A stretch of DNA of 45,985 nt, from assembly GCA_035565615.1 (NCBI GenBank), contig DATMSB010000024.1:1-45985 (forward strand). The letters run 5' to 3'. This document shows positions 17,790 through 25,197 of this stretch, in pieces. Positions within the stretch are counted from its first letter, which is position 1, and each line of letters begins with the position of its first letter. The translations under genes and the position numbers were made by a program. The DNA comes from Vulgatibacter sp035565615. Lineage in GTDB: Bacteria; Myxococcota; Myxococcia; Myxococcales; Vulgatibacteraceae. The notes under the pieces are model-generated. The model saw only the letters and a list, made by a program, of their open reading frames with translations. It did not search any database and was not told the DNA's origin.

Positions 17790-18325
17790 CTTTCCACCTG
17801 CTGCAGCACCACCTTCGAGGCGGGGGCGTCCTCGCCCACGATCCGGATCGCCACGATCTCCGGCGCGGCCTCCTCGATCGCGCGCCGCACCGTATGCTCC
17901 ACCGTCGCCCGAGAAGAGGGGCATCCGCTGCAGGAGCCGAGGAAGCGCAGGGTGGCGACGCCGCTCTCGTCCAGCGCCGCGAGCTCGACGTCGCCGGCGT
18001 GGGATCCCAGGGCCGGGCGCACCTGCTCCAGCGCCCGCTCCACCCGGGCGCGGAGCGGATGGGGGTGGAGGCCGTGGAGCAGGAGGAGGCTGGAGAGGAG
18101 ATCGTCGCCGGCCACCCGCTCGTCGAGGCGCGGGCCGTCCGCTCCCGCGGCGCGGGCGTGCGCCAGCGTCCGGGTGAGGCCGGCGCCGTGCAGGCGGAGG
18201 AGCCGCTCCATCAGCTCCTCGATCGCCAGCCAGGTGCTCGGGCCGGCCATCCCCTGCAGGTCCTCGAGGAGCCGGTCGATCCGCGCGGCGTCCTCCCTGG
18301 CGTCCGGCACCTCCGCCGCGCTCAT
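17786..18325 (-). CDS. NifU C-terminal-domain protein
   Basis: A 179-aa protein in two parts. The first 90 residues are helical and unassigned; the C-terminal half is a NifU/Nfu domain with the Fe-S scaffold motif CSGC (132-135) in LRFLGSCSGCPSSRATVEHT. Nfu domains carry a transient [4Fe-4S] cluster for delivery to target proteins. Encoded between hypB and the DUF5947 gene, it is a good candidate for loading the unusual clusters of the hydrogenase small subunit (inference). Overlaps: ATGA with hypB upstream and GTGA with the next gene. Confidence 0.85.
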   Translation of the reverse strand: MSAAEVPDAREDAARIDRLLEDLQGMAGPSTWLAIEELMERLLRLHGAGLTRTLAHARAAGADGPRLDERVAGDDLLSSLLLLHGLHPHPLRARVERALEQVRPALGSHAGDVELAALDESGVATLRFLGSCSGCPSSRATVEHTVRRAIEEAAPEIVAIRIVGEDAPASKVVLQQVER

Positions 18326-19260
18326 CGCGCCCCCTCCATCGTGACCTCGCGCCGTCCCTCGACCAGGCCGGCGAGCCATCCGCACCAGACGTCCATCCCC
18401 TCGCCCGTCCGCGCCGAGGTCCGGAAGATCTGCAGGTCGGGGTTCATGCGGCGGGCGTTCGTCATGCAGGCCTCCACGTCGAAGTGCACGTGGGGGAGCA
18501 GGTCCGTCTTGTTGAGCACGAAGACGTCCGCCGCGCGAAACACGTGGGGATACTTGAGGGGCTTGTCGTCCCCTTCCGTCACCGAGAGCACGACGACCTT
18601 CGCCGCCTCCCCGAGATCGAAGAGCGCGGGGCAGACGAGGTTCCCCACGTTCTCGACGAAGAGGATCGATCCCCGCGCAGGGAAGAGCCGGGCCAGCGCC
18701 CCCTCGATCATCGCCGCGTCGAGGTGGCAGCCGGCGCCGGTGTTGATCTGCAGCGCCCGGCACCCCGCCGCCCGGATCCGCCGGGCGTCCGCGTCCGTCT
18801 CCTGATCGCCCTCGAGCACCGAGATCTCGACCGCGCCCGCGAGGCGCCGGGCGGTCTCCTCGAGGAGGCTCGTCTTCCCGGTGCCCGGGGCGCCGACGAG
18901 GTTGAGGGCCACGATCCCCCGGGCCTCGAGCCAGCCGCGGTTCCGCGCGGCGAGGCGGTCGTTCCTGGCCAGGAGCTCCTGCTCGATCCGCAGCATCCGC
19001 GCGCCCGCCGCCAGGCCGCGCGCGTACCCGTGGACGTGACCCGGCTCGTCGCCCTGCACGTGCACGGGCGCATGTCCCGCCTCGCCGCCATGGGCGTGCC
19101 CGGGGTCATGCTCCGCTTCGACCGCGTGCACGTGATCGCGTAGGTGTCCCGCCTCGCCCCCGTGCGCGTGCACGTGGACGGGACCCTCCCCCTGACCGTG
19201 GACGTGCCCCTCGTCCTCGTGGTGGTGCCCGGCGGCGCCGCATCCGCAAATCGCACACAT
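18322..19260 (-). CDS. hypB: HypB, nickel-binding GTPase with His-rich region
   Basis: A 312-aa GTPase that delivers nickel to the hydrogenase large subunit together with HypA. The N-terminus MCAICGC is the high-affinity Ni motif (CxxCGC). A His-rich stretch of 18 His follows in about residues 12-78 and includes a duplicated HAHGGEAGH. The G-domain shows P-loop GAPGTGKT (123-130), the metal site GAGCH (175-179), ENVGNLVCP (203-211) and NKTD (250-253). The His-rich part probably stores nickel, as in other long HypB proteins. ATG 19260 directly abuts the hypA stop. Confidence 0.95.
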   Translation of the reverse strand: MCAICGCGAAGHHHEDEGHVHGQGEGPVHVHAHGGEAGHLRDHVHAVEAEHDPGHAHGGEAGHAPVHVQGDEPGHVHGYARGLAAGARMLRIEQELLARNDRLAARNRGWLEARGIVALNLVGAPGTGKTSLLEETARRLAGAVEISVLEGDQETDADARRIRAAGCRALQINTGAGCHLDAAMIEGALARLFPARGSILFVENVGNLVCPALFDLGEAAKVVVLSVTEGDDKPLKYPHVFRAADVFVLNKTDLLPHVHFDVEACMTNARRMNPDLQIFRTSARTGEGMDVWCGWLAGLVEGRREVTMEGAR

Positions 19261-19590
19261 CTAAATCACCTCCACGCCTTCGAGGCGAAGCTCCCTGCCC
19301 GCGATCACCTGGAGCTCGATCGAGCCGCACGCGCAGGGTGGCGGGAGGAGATCGATCTCCTGCTCGGCTCCACAGGCCCTGCACCGCGCCCGCCCCGGAA
19401 CCTCGCGCACGCACAGCTCCGCGCCCTCGAGCCTCGTGCCCTGGGCGCAGACCTCGAAGCAGAAGCGGAGCGCGTCCGGAACCACCGCCGACAGCCTCCC
19501 GATCTCCAGGTGGACGGCGGCGACGCGACCTCTCTCCACCTTCTGCTCGATCGTCGTCACCAGGTCTTCCATGAGGGAGAGCTCGTGCAT
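19261..19590 (-). CDS. hypA: HypA, hydrogenase nickel-insertion factor
   Basis: A 109-aa protein starting MHELSLMEDLV, whose His2 is the nickel ligand of HypA. The zinc site is CRAC (first pair) followed twelve residues later by CAC in PPPCACGS, so the second pair is CxC, not CxxC. The end GRELRLEGVEV is typical. It acts in the cytoplasm with HypB. ATG 19590 is chosen over an upstream frame extension because MHELSL is the universal HypA start. There is no Shine-Dalgarno sequence, and a -10 box lies 7 nt upstream (see promoter). Confidence 0.93.
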   Translation of the reverse strand: MHELSLMEDLVTTIEQKVERGRVAAVHLEIGRLSAVVPDALRFCFEVCAQGTRLEGAELCVREVPGRARCRACGAEQEIDLLPPPCACGSIELQVIAGRELRLEGVEVI

Positions 19591-19597
19591 GGAGAGC

Positions 19598-19625
19598 AAG
19601 GTAGGTAGATCCCCGTCGGGAGCAA
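19598..19625 (-). promoter_or_regulatory. Promoter of the hypA operon, leaderless type
   Basis: On the minus strand TTGCTC (19625-19620) and TACCTT (19603-19598) are separated by 16 nt. TACCTT ends 7 nt before the hypA ATG, so transcription would start at or next to the start codon. No ribosome-binding site is present. The plus-strand promoter for hypF has the same design. Confidence 0.55.
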
Positions 19626-19677
19626 CCGGGCCGTCGGGACCACCGTTCACGAGCGCGCAATCCCGGCACGCGGCGCC

Positions 19678-19705
19678 TTGATCCGCCCGGGCCCCTGCCT
19701 ACCTT
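19678..19705 (+). promoter_or_regulatory. Promoter of the hypF operon, leaderless type
   Basis: TTGATC (19678-19683) and TACCTT (19700-19705) are 16 nt apart. TACCTT ends 6 nt before the hypF ATG, and no ribosome-binding site exists. The two promoters therefore form an inverted pair that shares the core CTrCCTACCTT. The 52 nt between the two -35 boxes could hold regulator sites, but no strong palindrome is seen. Confidence 0.55.
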
Positions 19706-19711
19706 CGACCC

Positions 19712-22030
19712 ATGCTCCCGTCGCCACAGCCCCTTCGCCGGCGCGCGATCCGGATCGCCGGGGTCGTGCAGGGCGTGGGGCTGCGGCCCGCGGTGGTACG
19801 CCTCGCCCGCGAAATGGGGCTGTCGGGCTTCGTGCTCAACGAGACGGCGTCGGTGCGCATCGAGGTGGAGGGCCCCGCCGATCGGGTGGAGGCCTTCGAG
19901 GAGCGGCTGCGACCGTCGCTGCCGGTGCGCGCCCGCGTCGCCTCGGTGGAGGCCCGGGACGCCCCCCTCCGCGGCGACGCGTCGTTCCAGCTCCACGTCG
20001 GCGAGCACGCCCTCCCCGCCGAAGGCGACTCGTCGCTGGACGCGATCCCCCCCGACCTCGCGCCCTGCGCCGCGTGCCTCGAGGAGATGGACGATCCGGC
20101 GAACCGACGGTACCGCCATCCGTTCATCTCCTGCGTCCACTGCGGGCCCCGCTACACGATCGTCGCCGCGACGCCGTACGATCGGCACCGCACCTCGATG
20201 GCGGCGCTGCCCCTTTGCGCGGCGTGCCTGGACGAGTGCTCGGATCCGGGCGACCGGCGCTTCCTCTCCCAGGCGGACTCCTGCCCCTCCTGCGGACCGC
20301 GGCTCTCCCTTCGCCGGCGCGGCGCGGCGCCGTCCTTCGACGCCGCGGCGATCGCGGCGGCAGTCGATCTCCTTCGCGCCGGCGGCGTCCTCGCCGTGAA
20401 GGGGGCCGGCGGCTTCGCCCTCGCCTGCGACGCGGCGAACGACGCCGCCGTGGCCCTGCTCCGCGCGCGCAAGGGCCGGCCCCACAAGCCCTTCGCGGTG
20501 ATGGGCCGCTCCCTCGAAGAGGTGGAGGCGATCGTCTCCCTCGGCGATCGAGAGCGCGAGGCGCTCCTCTCCCCGGCGCGGCCCATCGTCCTCGCCCGAC
20601 GCCGACGGCGCGCCCGCCTCTCGCGGCACGTCGCGCCCTTCCTCGTCGAGGTGGGCGTCTTCCTCCCGCCCACGCCGCTGCAGCGGCTCCTCCTCCAGGA
20701 CGGTCCCCCGCTGCAGGTGATGACGAGCGGCAACCTCTCGGGCGAGCCGCTGGCGAAGGACGACGACGAGGCGCAGGAGCGGCTCGCCCGGGTCGCCGAC
20801 GCCTTCCTCGTGCACGACCGCGCGATCGTCGCCAGGGCCGACGACTCGGTGGTGCGGGAGATCGGAGGCGGGATCACCACGCTGCGCCGGGCCCGGGGCT
20901 TCGTGCCCGCGGGGATCCCGCTCCCCTTCGAGGCGCCCGCCGCGGTCCTCGCGGTGGGGGCCGGCGAGAAGAACACGGTCTGCCTGGCGGCGGGCGGGCG
21001 CGCCTTCCTCTCGCCGCACCTCGGCGAGCTCGACGATCCCCGCGCCTACGCGGCCTTCCAGGAGGCCATCCGCCACCTGCAGCGCCTCCACGGCTGCGCC
21101 GCCACCGCCGTCGCCCACGATCTCCACCCGGATTTCCGCTCGACCCGCTGGGCCGCCGAGAGCGGGCTGCCGGCGATCGCCGTGCAGCACCACCACGCCC
21201 ACGTCGCCGCCTGCATGGTCGAGCACGGGCGGATCGATCCCGTGATCGGCGTGGCCTTCGACGGCACGGGGCTCGGCGAGGACGGTGCGGTCCGCGGGGG
21301 CGAGTTCCTGGTGGCGGACCTGCGCTCCTTCCGGCGCGTCGGCCAGCTCCGGCCCCTCGCGCTGCCCGGCGGCGAGGCGGCGATCCGCGAGCCCTGGCGC
21401 CTGGGGCTCGCCGCCCTCCACGACGCCGGCTGCCCGCTCCCGCGCGGCGAACTCGATCCGCGGAAGGTCCGCGCCGTCCTCCGCCTCCTCGAGGGGAGGC
21501 CGCTGCGGGCCACGGGGGCCGGCCGATGGTTCGACGCCGTCGCCGCCATCTGCGGGGTCCGCGCCGAGATTTCCTACGAGGGCCAGGCCGCCCTCGAGCT
21601 GGAGGCGGCCGCCCGCGGCGCCTCCACCTGGCCCCCGTTCGACTTCGAGGTCCGCGAGGGCGGAGGCGGCTTCGAGATCGATCTGCGCCCCGCGATCCGG
21701 GGGATCGACGCCGTGCTCCGCCGCTTCGGCCCGCGCACGCCCCGGCACTGGGGCGCGGTGCAGTCGGTGGCCGCGCGCTTCCACGGGACCCTCGCCGAGG
21801 CGATCCGCGCCGGCTGCAGGCGGGCTCGCAACGAGGGCGCGCCCGGCACGGTGGCGCTCGCGGGGGGCTGCTTCCAGAACGCGCTCCTGGTCCACGAGGC
21901 GCGGCGCCGGCTCGAGGCCGACGGCTTCGAGGTGCTCCTGAACCGGCGCGTCCCGCCCAACGACGGAGGGATCGCGCTGGGCCAGGCGGCGATCGCCGCC
22001 GCCCGCACCACGCCTGCCACGGGGAGTTGA
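19712..22030 (+). CDS. hypF: HypF, carbamoyltransferase for hydrogenase cyanide ligand synthesis
   Basis: A 772-aa protein with the complete HypF order. An acylphosphatase domain (GVVQGVGLRPAVVRLA, residues 17-32) is followed by two zinc fingers with Cys 119, 122, 141, 144 and 169, 172, 191, 194 (Cx2Cx18Cx2C twice). A YrdC-like domain includes KGAGGFALACDAAND and KPFAVMGRSLEEVE. A Kae1-like domain includes VQHHHAHVAACMVEHG and GVAFDGTGLGEDG. HypF carbamoylates the C-terminal Cys of HypE using carbamoyl phosphate and ATP, the first step towards the active-site cyanides. It is the first gene of the plus operon; ATG 19712 lacks a ribosome-binding site. hypC follows after 5 nt. Confidence 0.95.
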   Translation: MLPSPQPLRRRAIRIAGVVQGVGLRPAVVRLAREMGLSGFVLNETASVRIEVEGPADRVEAFEERLRPSLPVRARVASVEARDAPLRGDASFQLHVGEHALPAEGDSSLDAIPPDLAPCAACLEEMDDPANRRYRHPFISCVHCGPRYTIVAATPYDRHRTSMAALPLCAACLDECSDPGDRRFLSQADSCPSCGPRLSLRRRGAAPSFDAAAIAAAVDLLRAGGVLAVKGAGGFALACDAANDAAVALLRARKGRPHKPFAVMGRSLEEVEAIVSLGDREREALLSPARPIVLARRRRRARLSRHVAPFLVEVGVFLPPTPLQRLLLQDGPPLQVMTSGNLSGEPLAKDDDEAQERLARVADAFLVHDRAIVARADDSVVREIGGGITTLRRARGFVPAGIPLPFEAPAAVLAVGAGEKNTVCLAAGGRAFLSPHLGELDDPRAYAAFQEAIRHLQRLHGCAATAVAHDLHPDFRSTRWAAESGLPAIAVQHHHAHVAACMVEHGRIDPVIGVAFDGTGLGEDGAVRGGEFLVADLRSFRRVGQLRPLALPGGEAAIREPWRLGLAALHDAGCPLPRGELDPRKVRAVLRLLEGRPLRATGAGRWFDAVAAICGVRAEISYEGQAALELEAAARGASTWPPFDFEVREGGGGFEIDLRPAIRGIDAVLRRFGPRTPRHWGAVQSVAARFHGTLAEAIRAGCRRARNEGAPGTVALAGGCFQNALLVHEARRRLEADGFEVLLNRRVPPNDGGIALGQAAIAAARTTPATGS

Positions 22031-22035
22031 AGAAC

Positions 22036-22416
22036 ATGTGCCTCGCGATCCCGGGCGAGCTGGTCGAGCTCGCCGACAAGGACGGCCTCCGCTTCGGCAA
22101 GGTGCGCTTCGGCGGGATCCGCCGGGAGGTCTGCCTCGAGTACCAGCCCGAGGCGAAGGTCGGCGACTTCGTCCTCGTCCACGTGGGCTTCGCCATCTCG
22201 ACCCTGGATCGGGAGGAGGCGGCGCGCACCCTCGAGGTGCTGCGGCAGATCGGCCAGACATCGGAGCTCGACGAGGAGGAGGCCGCCCGCCTCGGGCTTC
22301 CGAGCGGCGCTCCGGAGGAACCCTTCGGCGCAAGGGCCCCTCCTCCGGCGGACGCCCAGGGAGGCGACGGCCGGGATCTCCCCGGCGCCACCGGAACCGA
22401 CGGAGGCCGGACATGA
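22036..22416 (+). CDS. hypC: HypC, hydrogenase maturation chaperone with C-terminal extension
   Basis: It begins MCLAIPGELVEL, where Cys2 binds the Fe(CN)2CO unit together with HypD, and has the family's small barrel with GDFVLVHVGFAIS. HypC is usually about 75-90 residues; this one has 126, the extra 40 or so being an acidic then Pro/Gly-rich tail that looks disordered. GGGGAG lies 9 nt before the ATG. Its stop overlaps the hypD start in ATGA. Confidence 0.93.
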   Translation: MCLAIPGELVELADKDGLRFGKVRFGGIRREVCLEYQPEAKVGDFVLVHVGFAISTLDREEAARTLEVLRQIGQTSELDEEEAARLGLPSGAPEEPFGARAPPPADAQGGDGRDLPGATGTDGGRT

Positions 22417-23522
22417 AGTACCTCGACGAGTTCCGCGATGCTGAGCTGGCGAAGAGCCTCGTCCGCGCGATCGAGCGGACCCTGACCCGGCCGTGGGTGA
22501 TCATGGAGATCTGCGGCGGGCAGACCCACTCGATCGTCCGCTACGGCATCGATCGGCTCCTACCGAAGGAGATCGAGCTGGTGCACGGACCCGGCTGCCC
22601 GGTCTGCGTCACCGCCCTCGAGACCATCGACCGCGCCCATGCGATCGCCTCCCGCCCCGACGTGATCTTCACCTCCTTCGGGGACATGCTCCGGGTCCCC
22701 GGATCCCACGGCGATCTGCTCGCGCTCAAGGCCAAGGGCGCCGACGTGCGGGTGGTCTACTCGCCGATGGACTCGCTGCGCCTCGCCAAGGAGAACCCCG
22801 ATCGCACGGTGGTCTTCTTCGGGATCGGCTTCGAGACCACGGCGCCCGCCAACGCGATGGCGGTGCTGCAAGCGAAGCGCGGCGGCGTGAAGAACTTCGC
22901 CATGCTCGCCTCCCACGTGCTCTGCCCGCCGTCCATCGCGTGGATCCTCCAGGCCCGCGAGAACCGGGTGCAGGCGTTCCTCGGCCCGGGCCACGTGTGC
23001 ACGGTCACCGGGTTCCGGGCGTACGAGGCCCTGGTGGATCGCTACCGGGTCCCCATCGTCATCTCGGGCTTCGAACCCCTCGATCTCCTGCAGGGGATCC
23101 TGCTCACCGTGCGCCAGCTCGAGGAGGGCCGCGCCGAGGTGGAGAACGAGTACCGGCGGCTCGTCACCCGGGACGGCAGCCGCGCGGCGCGCGCGGTGGT
23201 GAACGAGGTCTTCGAGACGGTGGATCGCAAGTGGCGGGGCGTGGGCTTCATCCCCAAGTCCGGCTACCGGATCCGCCACGAGTTCGCCGAGCACGACGCC
23301 GATCGGATCTTCGAGGTGGAGGACATCGCCACCCTCGAGCCACCCGCCTGCATCAGCGGCCTGGTCCTGCGCGGCCTCGAGAAGCCTTCCGACTGCGCCG
23401 CCTTCGGCAAGACCTGCACGCCGCAGAACCCACTGGGCGCCACCATGGTCTCGGGCGAGGGCGCCTGCGCCGCCTACTACACCTACGGCCGGCACCTGCC
23501 GGAAGGAGCGCTGGCGTCATGA
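22413..23522 (+). CDS. hypD: HypD, Fe-S scaffold for Fe(CN)2CO assembly
   Basis: A 369-aa protein matching HypD throughout. MEICGGQTHSIVRYG carries Cys34, the Fe(CN)2CO ligand; VHGPGCPVCVTALE carries Cys62 and Cys65; FFGIGFETTAPANA follows. Late Cys residues around SDCAAFGKTC and SGEGAC bind its [4Fe-4S] cluster. It works with HypC and HypE in the cytoplasm to build the iron part of the active site. It overlaps hypC and the following SIS gene, each in an ATGA. Confidence 0.95.
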   Translation: MKYLDEFRDAELAKSLVRAIERTLTRPWVIMEICGGQTHSIVRYGIDRLLPKEIELVHGPGCPVCVTALETIDRAHAIASRPDVIFTSFGDMLRVPGSHGDLLALKAKGADVRVVYSPMDSLRLAKENPDRTVVFFGIGFETTAPANAMAVLQAKRGGVKNFAMLASHVLCPPSIAWILQARENRVQAFLGPGHVCTVTGFRAYEALVDRYRVPIVISGFEPLDLLQGILLTVRQLEEGRAEVENEYRRLVTRDGSRAARAVVNEVFETVDRKWRGVGFIPKSGYRIRHEFAEHDADRIFEVEDIATLEPPACISGLVLRGLEKPSDCAAFGKTCTPQNPLGATMVSGEGACAAYYTYGRHLPEGALAS

Positions 23523-24100
23523 GGGAGTCCATCCTGCGCAAGGTGCGCGAGAGCACCGACCTCGCCCTGCGGTTCTTCGAGCGCGAGGCCGAGGAGCTGG
23601 AGCGGTGCGCGATCGCCCTCGCCTCGCGGTTCCGGGAGGGCGGCAGGCTCATCGCCTTCGGCAACGGCGGCTCCGCCTGCGACGCCGCCCACGTGGTGGT
23701 GGAGTTCAACCACCCGATCCTGGAGAAGCGGCGCCCCATCCCCGCCCTCTCGCTCGTCTCCAACGTCGCCTGGATGACGGCGATCGGCAACGACACCGAC
23801 TTCGCCCGGGTGTACCTGGAGCAGCTCGAGGCCCACGCCCGGCCCATGGACGTGCTCCTGGGGATCTCCACCTCCGGCGCCTCCACCAACGTGAACCACG
23901 GCCTGCGGAAGGGGCACGAGCTGGGGCTGGTGAACGTCGGCTTCACCGGACGCGACGGCGGGGCCATGGTCGATCTGTGCGATTTCTGCTTCGTCGCCCC
24001 CTCGTGGTCGGTCCACCGCATCCAGGAGACCCATACGCTCCTCCTCCACCTGCTCTGGGATCACGTGCAGGTGGCGCTGGGAGAAGAAGATGTCCTCTGA
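23519..24100 (+). CDS. SIS-domain (GmhA-like) protein of the hydrogenase operon
   Basis: A 193-aa SIS-fold protein related to phosphoheptose isomerase GmhA: FGNGGSACDAAHVVVEF is the phosphosugar-binding loop, LGISTSGASTNVNHGL the second SIS motif, and THTLLLHLLWDHV the late His-bearing helix. GmhA makes a heptose precursor for LPS, but no other heptose gene is present. This gene is embedded by overlaps between hypD (4 nt) and hypE (11 nt), which I recall as normal for group 1h loci. A role in supplying or handling a small metabolite for cofactor assembly is possible but not established. Confidence 0.85.
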   Translation: MRESILRKVRESTDLALRFFEREAEELERCAIALASRFREGGRLIAFGNGGSACDAAHVVVEFNHPILEKRRPIPALSLVSNVAWMTAIGNDTDFARVYLEQLEAHARPMDVLLGISTSGASTNVNHGLRKGHELGLVNVGFTGRDGGAMVDLCDFCFVAPSWSVHRIQETHTLLLHLLWDHVQVALGEEDVL

Positions 24101-25181
24101 GGGCAGCGCGGCGGTGGAGGCCGGCGGCGAGGCGGAGTCGCCGTTCGGCTCGTGCGCCGCGCCGATCGGGGAGCGGGATCGGATCCTGATCGGGCACGGG
24201 AGCGGCGGGAGGCTGACGTCGAAGCTCGTCGAGGAGCTGATCCTCCCCGCCTTCCGCAACCCCGCGCTCGAGCCGCTGGACGATCAGGCGCTGCTCGGCC
24301 CGTTCGACGCCGGCACCCTCGCCTTCACCACCGACTCCTACGTGGTGAGCCCGTACTTCTTCCCCGGCGGCGACATCGGCTCCCTGGCGATCCACGGCAC
24401 CGTGAACGATCTGGCCATGGGCGGCGCCAGGCCTCTGGCGCTGTCGCTCTCCCTGATCCTCGAGGAGGGGCTGCCGCTCGGCGATCTGCGCCGCGTGATC
24501 GACTCCGCCCGGGAAGCGGCGGCGGCGGTGGGCGTCGCCATCGTCACCGGCGACACCAAGGTGGTGGGCCGGGGGAGCGGCGACGGGATCTTCGTGAACA
24601 CCTCGGGCGTCGGCGTGGTGCCCAAGGGGGTGACGCTCGGGTCCTCGCAGATTCGCGCCGGCGATCACATCCTCGTCTCCGGCACCATCGGAGATCACGG
24701 GATGGCGATCATGGCCCGGCGGCAGCACCTGGACCTGGAGGGCGAGCTCGTCAGCGATTCGGCGCCGCTCCACGACCTGGCGGCGGCGCTCCTCGCCGCG
24801 TGCCCGGACGTACACGCCATGCGCGATCCGACTCGGGGCGGTCTCGCGGCCACGCTGGCGGAGATCGCCGCCCGCCGGCGGCTCGGGGTCGACGCCGACG
24901 AGGAGGCGATCCCGGTGCGGGACGCGGTGCGCGGCGCCTGCGAGATCCTCGGCCTCGATCCTCTCCACGTGGCGAACGAGGGGAAGCTGGTCGCCTTCGT
25001 CCCCGAGGAGTGCGTGGAGGCGGCCCTGGGGGCGCTGCGAAGCCACCCGCTCGGCAGGGACGCCGCCCGGATCGGGAGGGTGACCGTCGATCACCCGGGG
25101 ATGGTGGTGCTTCGCACGCCCGTGGGCGGCAGGCGCATCCTCGACCTTCCCTGGGCCGAAGCGCTGCCGCGGATCTGCTGA
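24090..25181 (+). CDS. hypE: HypE, cyanide-ligand donor in hydrogenase maturation
   Basis: A 363-aa PurM-like protein. GHGSGGRLTSKLVEELILP opens the ATP-binding domain, then come FTTDSYVVSPYFFPGGDIG, NDLAMGGARPLALS, MRDPTRGGLAATLAEIA, and the diagnostic C-terminal PRIC. The last Cys is carbamoylated by HypF and dehydrated to a thiocyanate that donates CN to HypC/HypD. The first 25 residues form a less conserved extension. ATG 24090 lies inside the SIS gene (11-nt overlap) with GGGAGAAGA upstream. The small-subunit gene starts 16 nt after its stop. Confidence 0.95.
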   Translation: MSSEGSAAVEAGGEAESPFGSCAAPIGERDRILIGHGSGGRLTSKLVEELILPAFRNPALEPLDDQALLGPFDAGTLAFTTDSYVVSPYFFPGGDIGSLAIHGTVNDLAMGGARPLALSLSLILEEGLPLGDLRRVIDSAREAAAAVGVAIVTGDTKVVGRGSGDGIFVNTSGVGVVPKGVTLGSSQIRAGDHILVSGTIGDHGMAIMARRQHLDLEGELVSDSAPLHDLAAALLAACPDVHAMRDPTRGGLAATLAEIAARRRLGVDADEEAIPVRDAVRGACEILGLDPLHVANEGKLVAFVPEECVEAALGALRSHPLGRDAARIGRVTVDHPGMVVLRTPVGGRRILDLPWAEALPRIC

Positions 25182-25197
25182 CGAAGGGAGGCGAGAG

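Noticed and set aside
19106..22504. A 1132-codon open frame on the minus strand
   Set aside because: It is antisense to hypF, hypC and the start of hypD, with no motif and Arg/Pro/Gly-rich composition.
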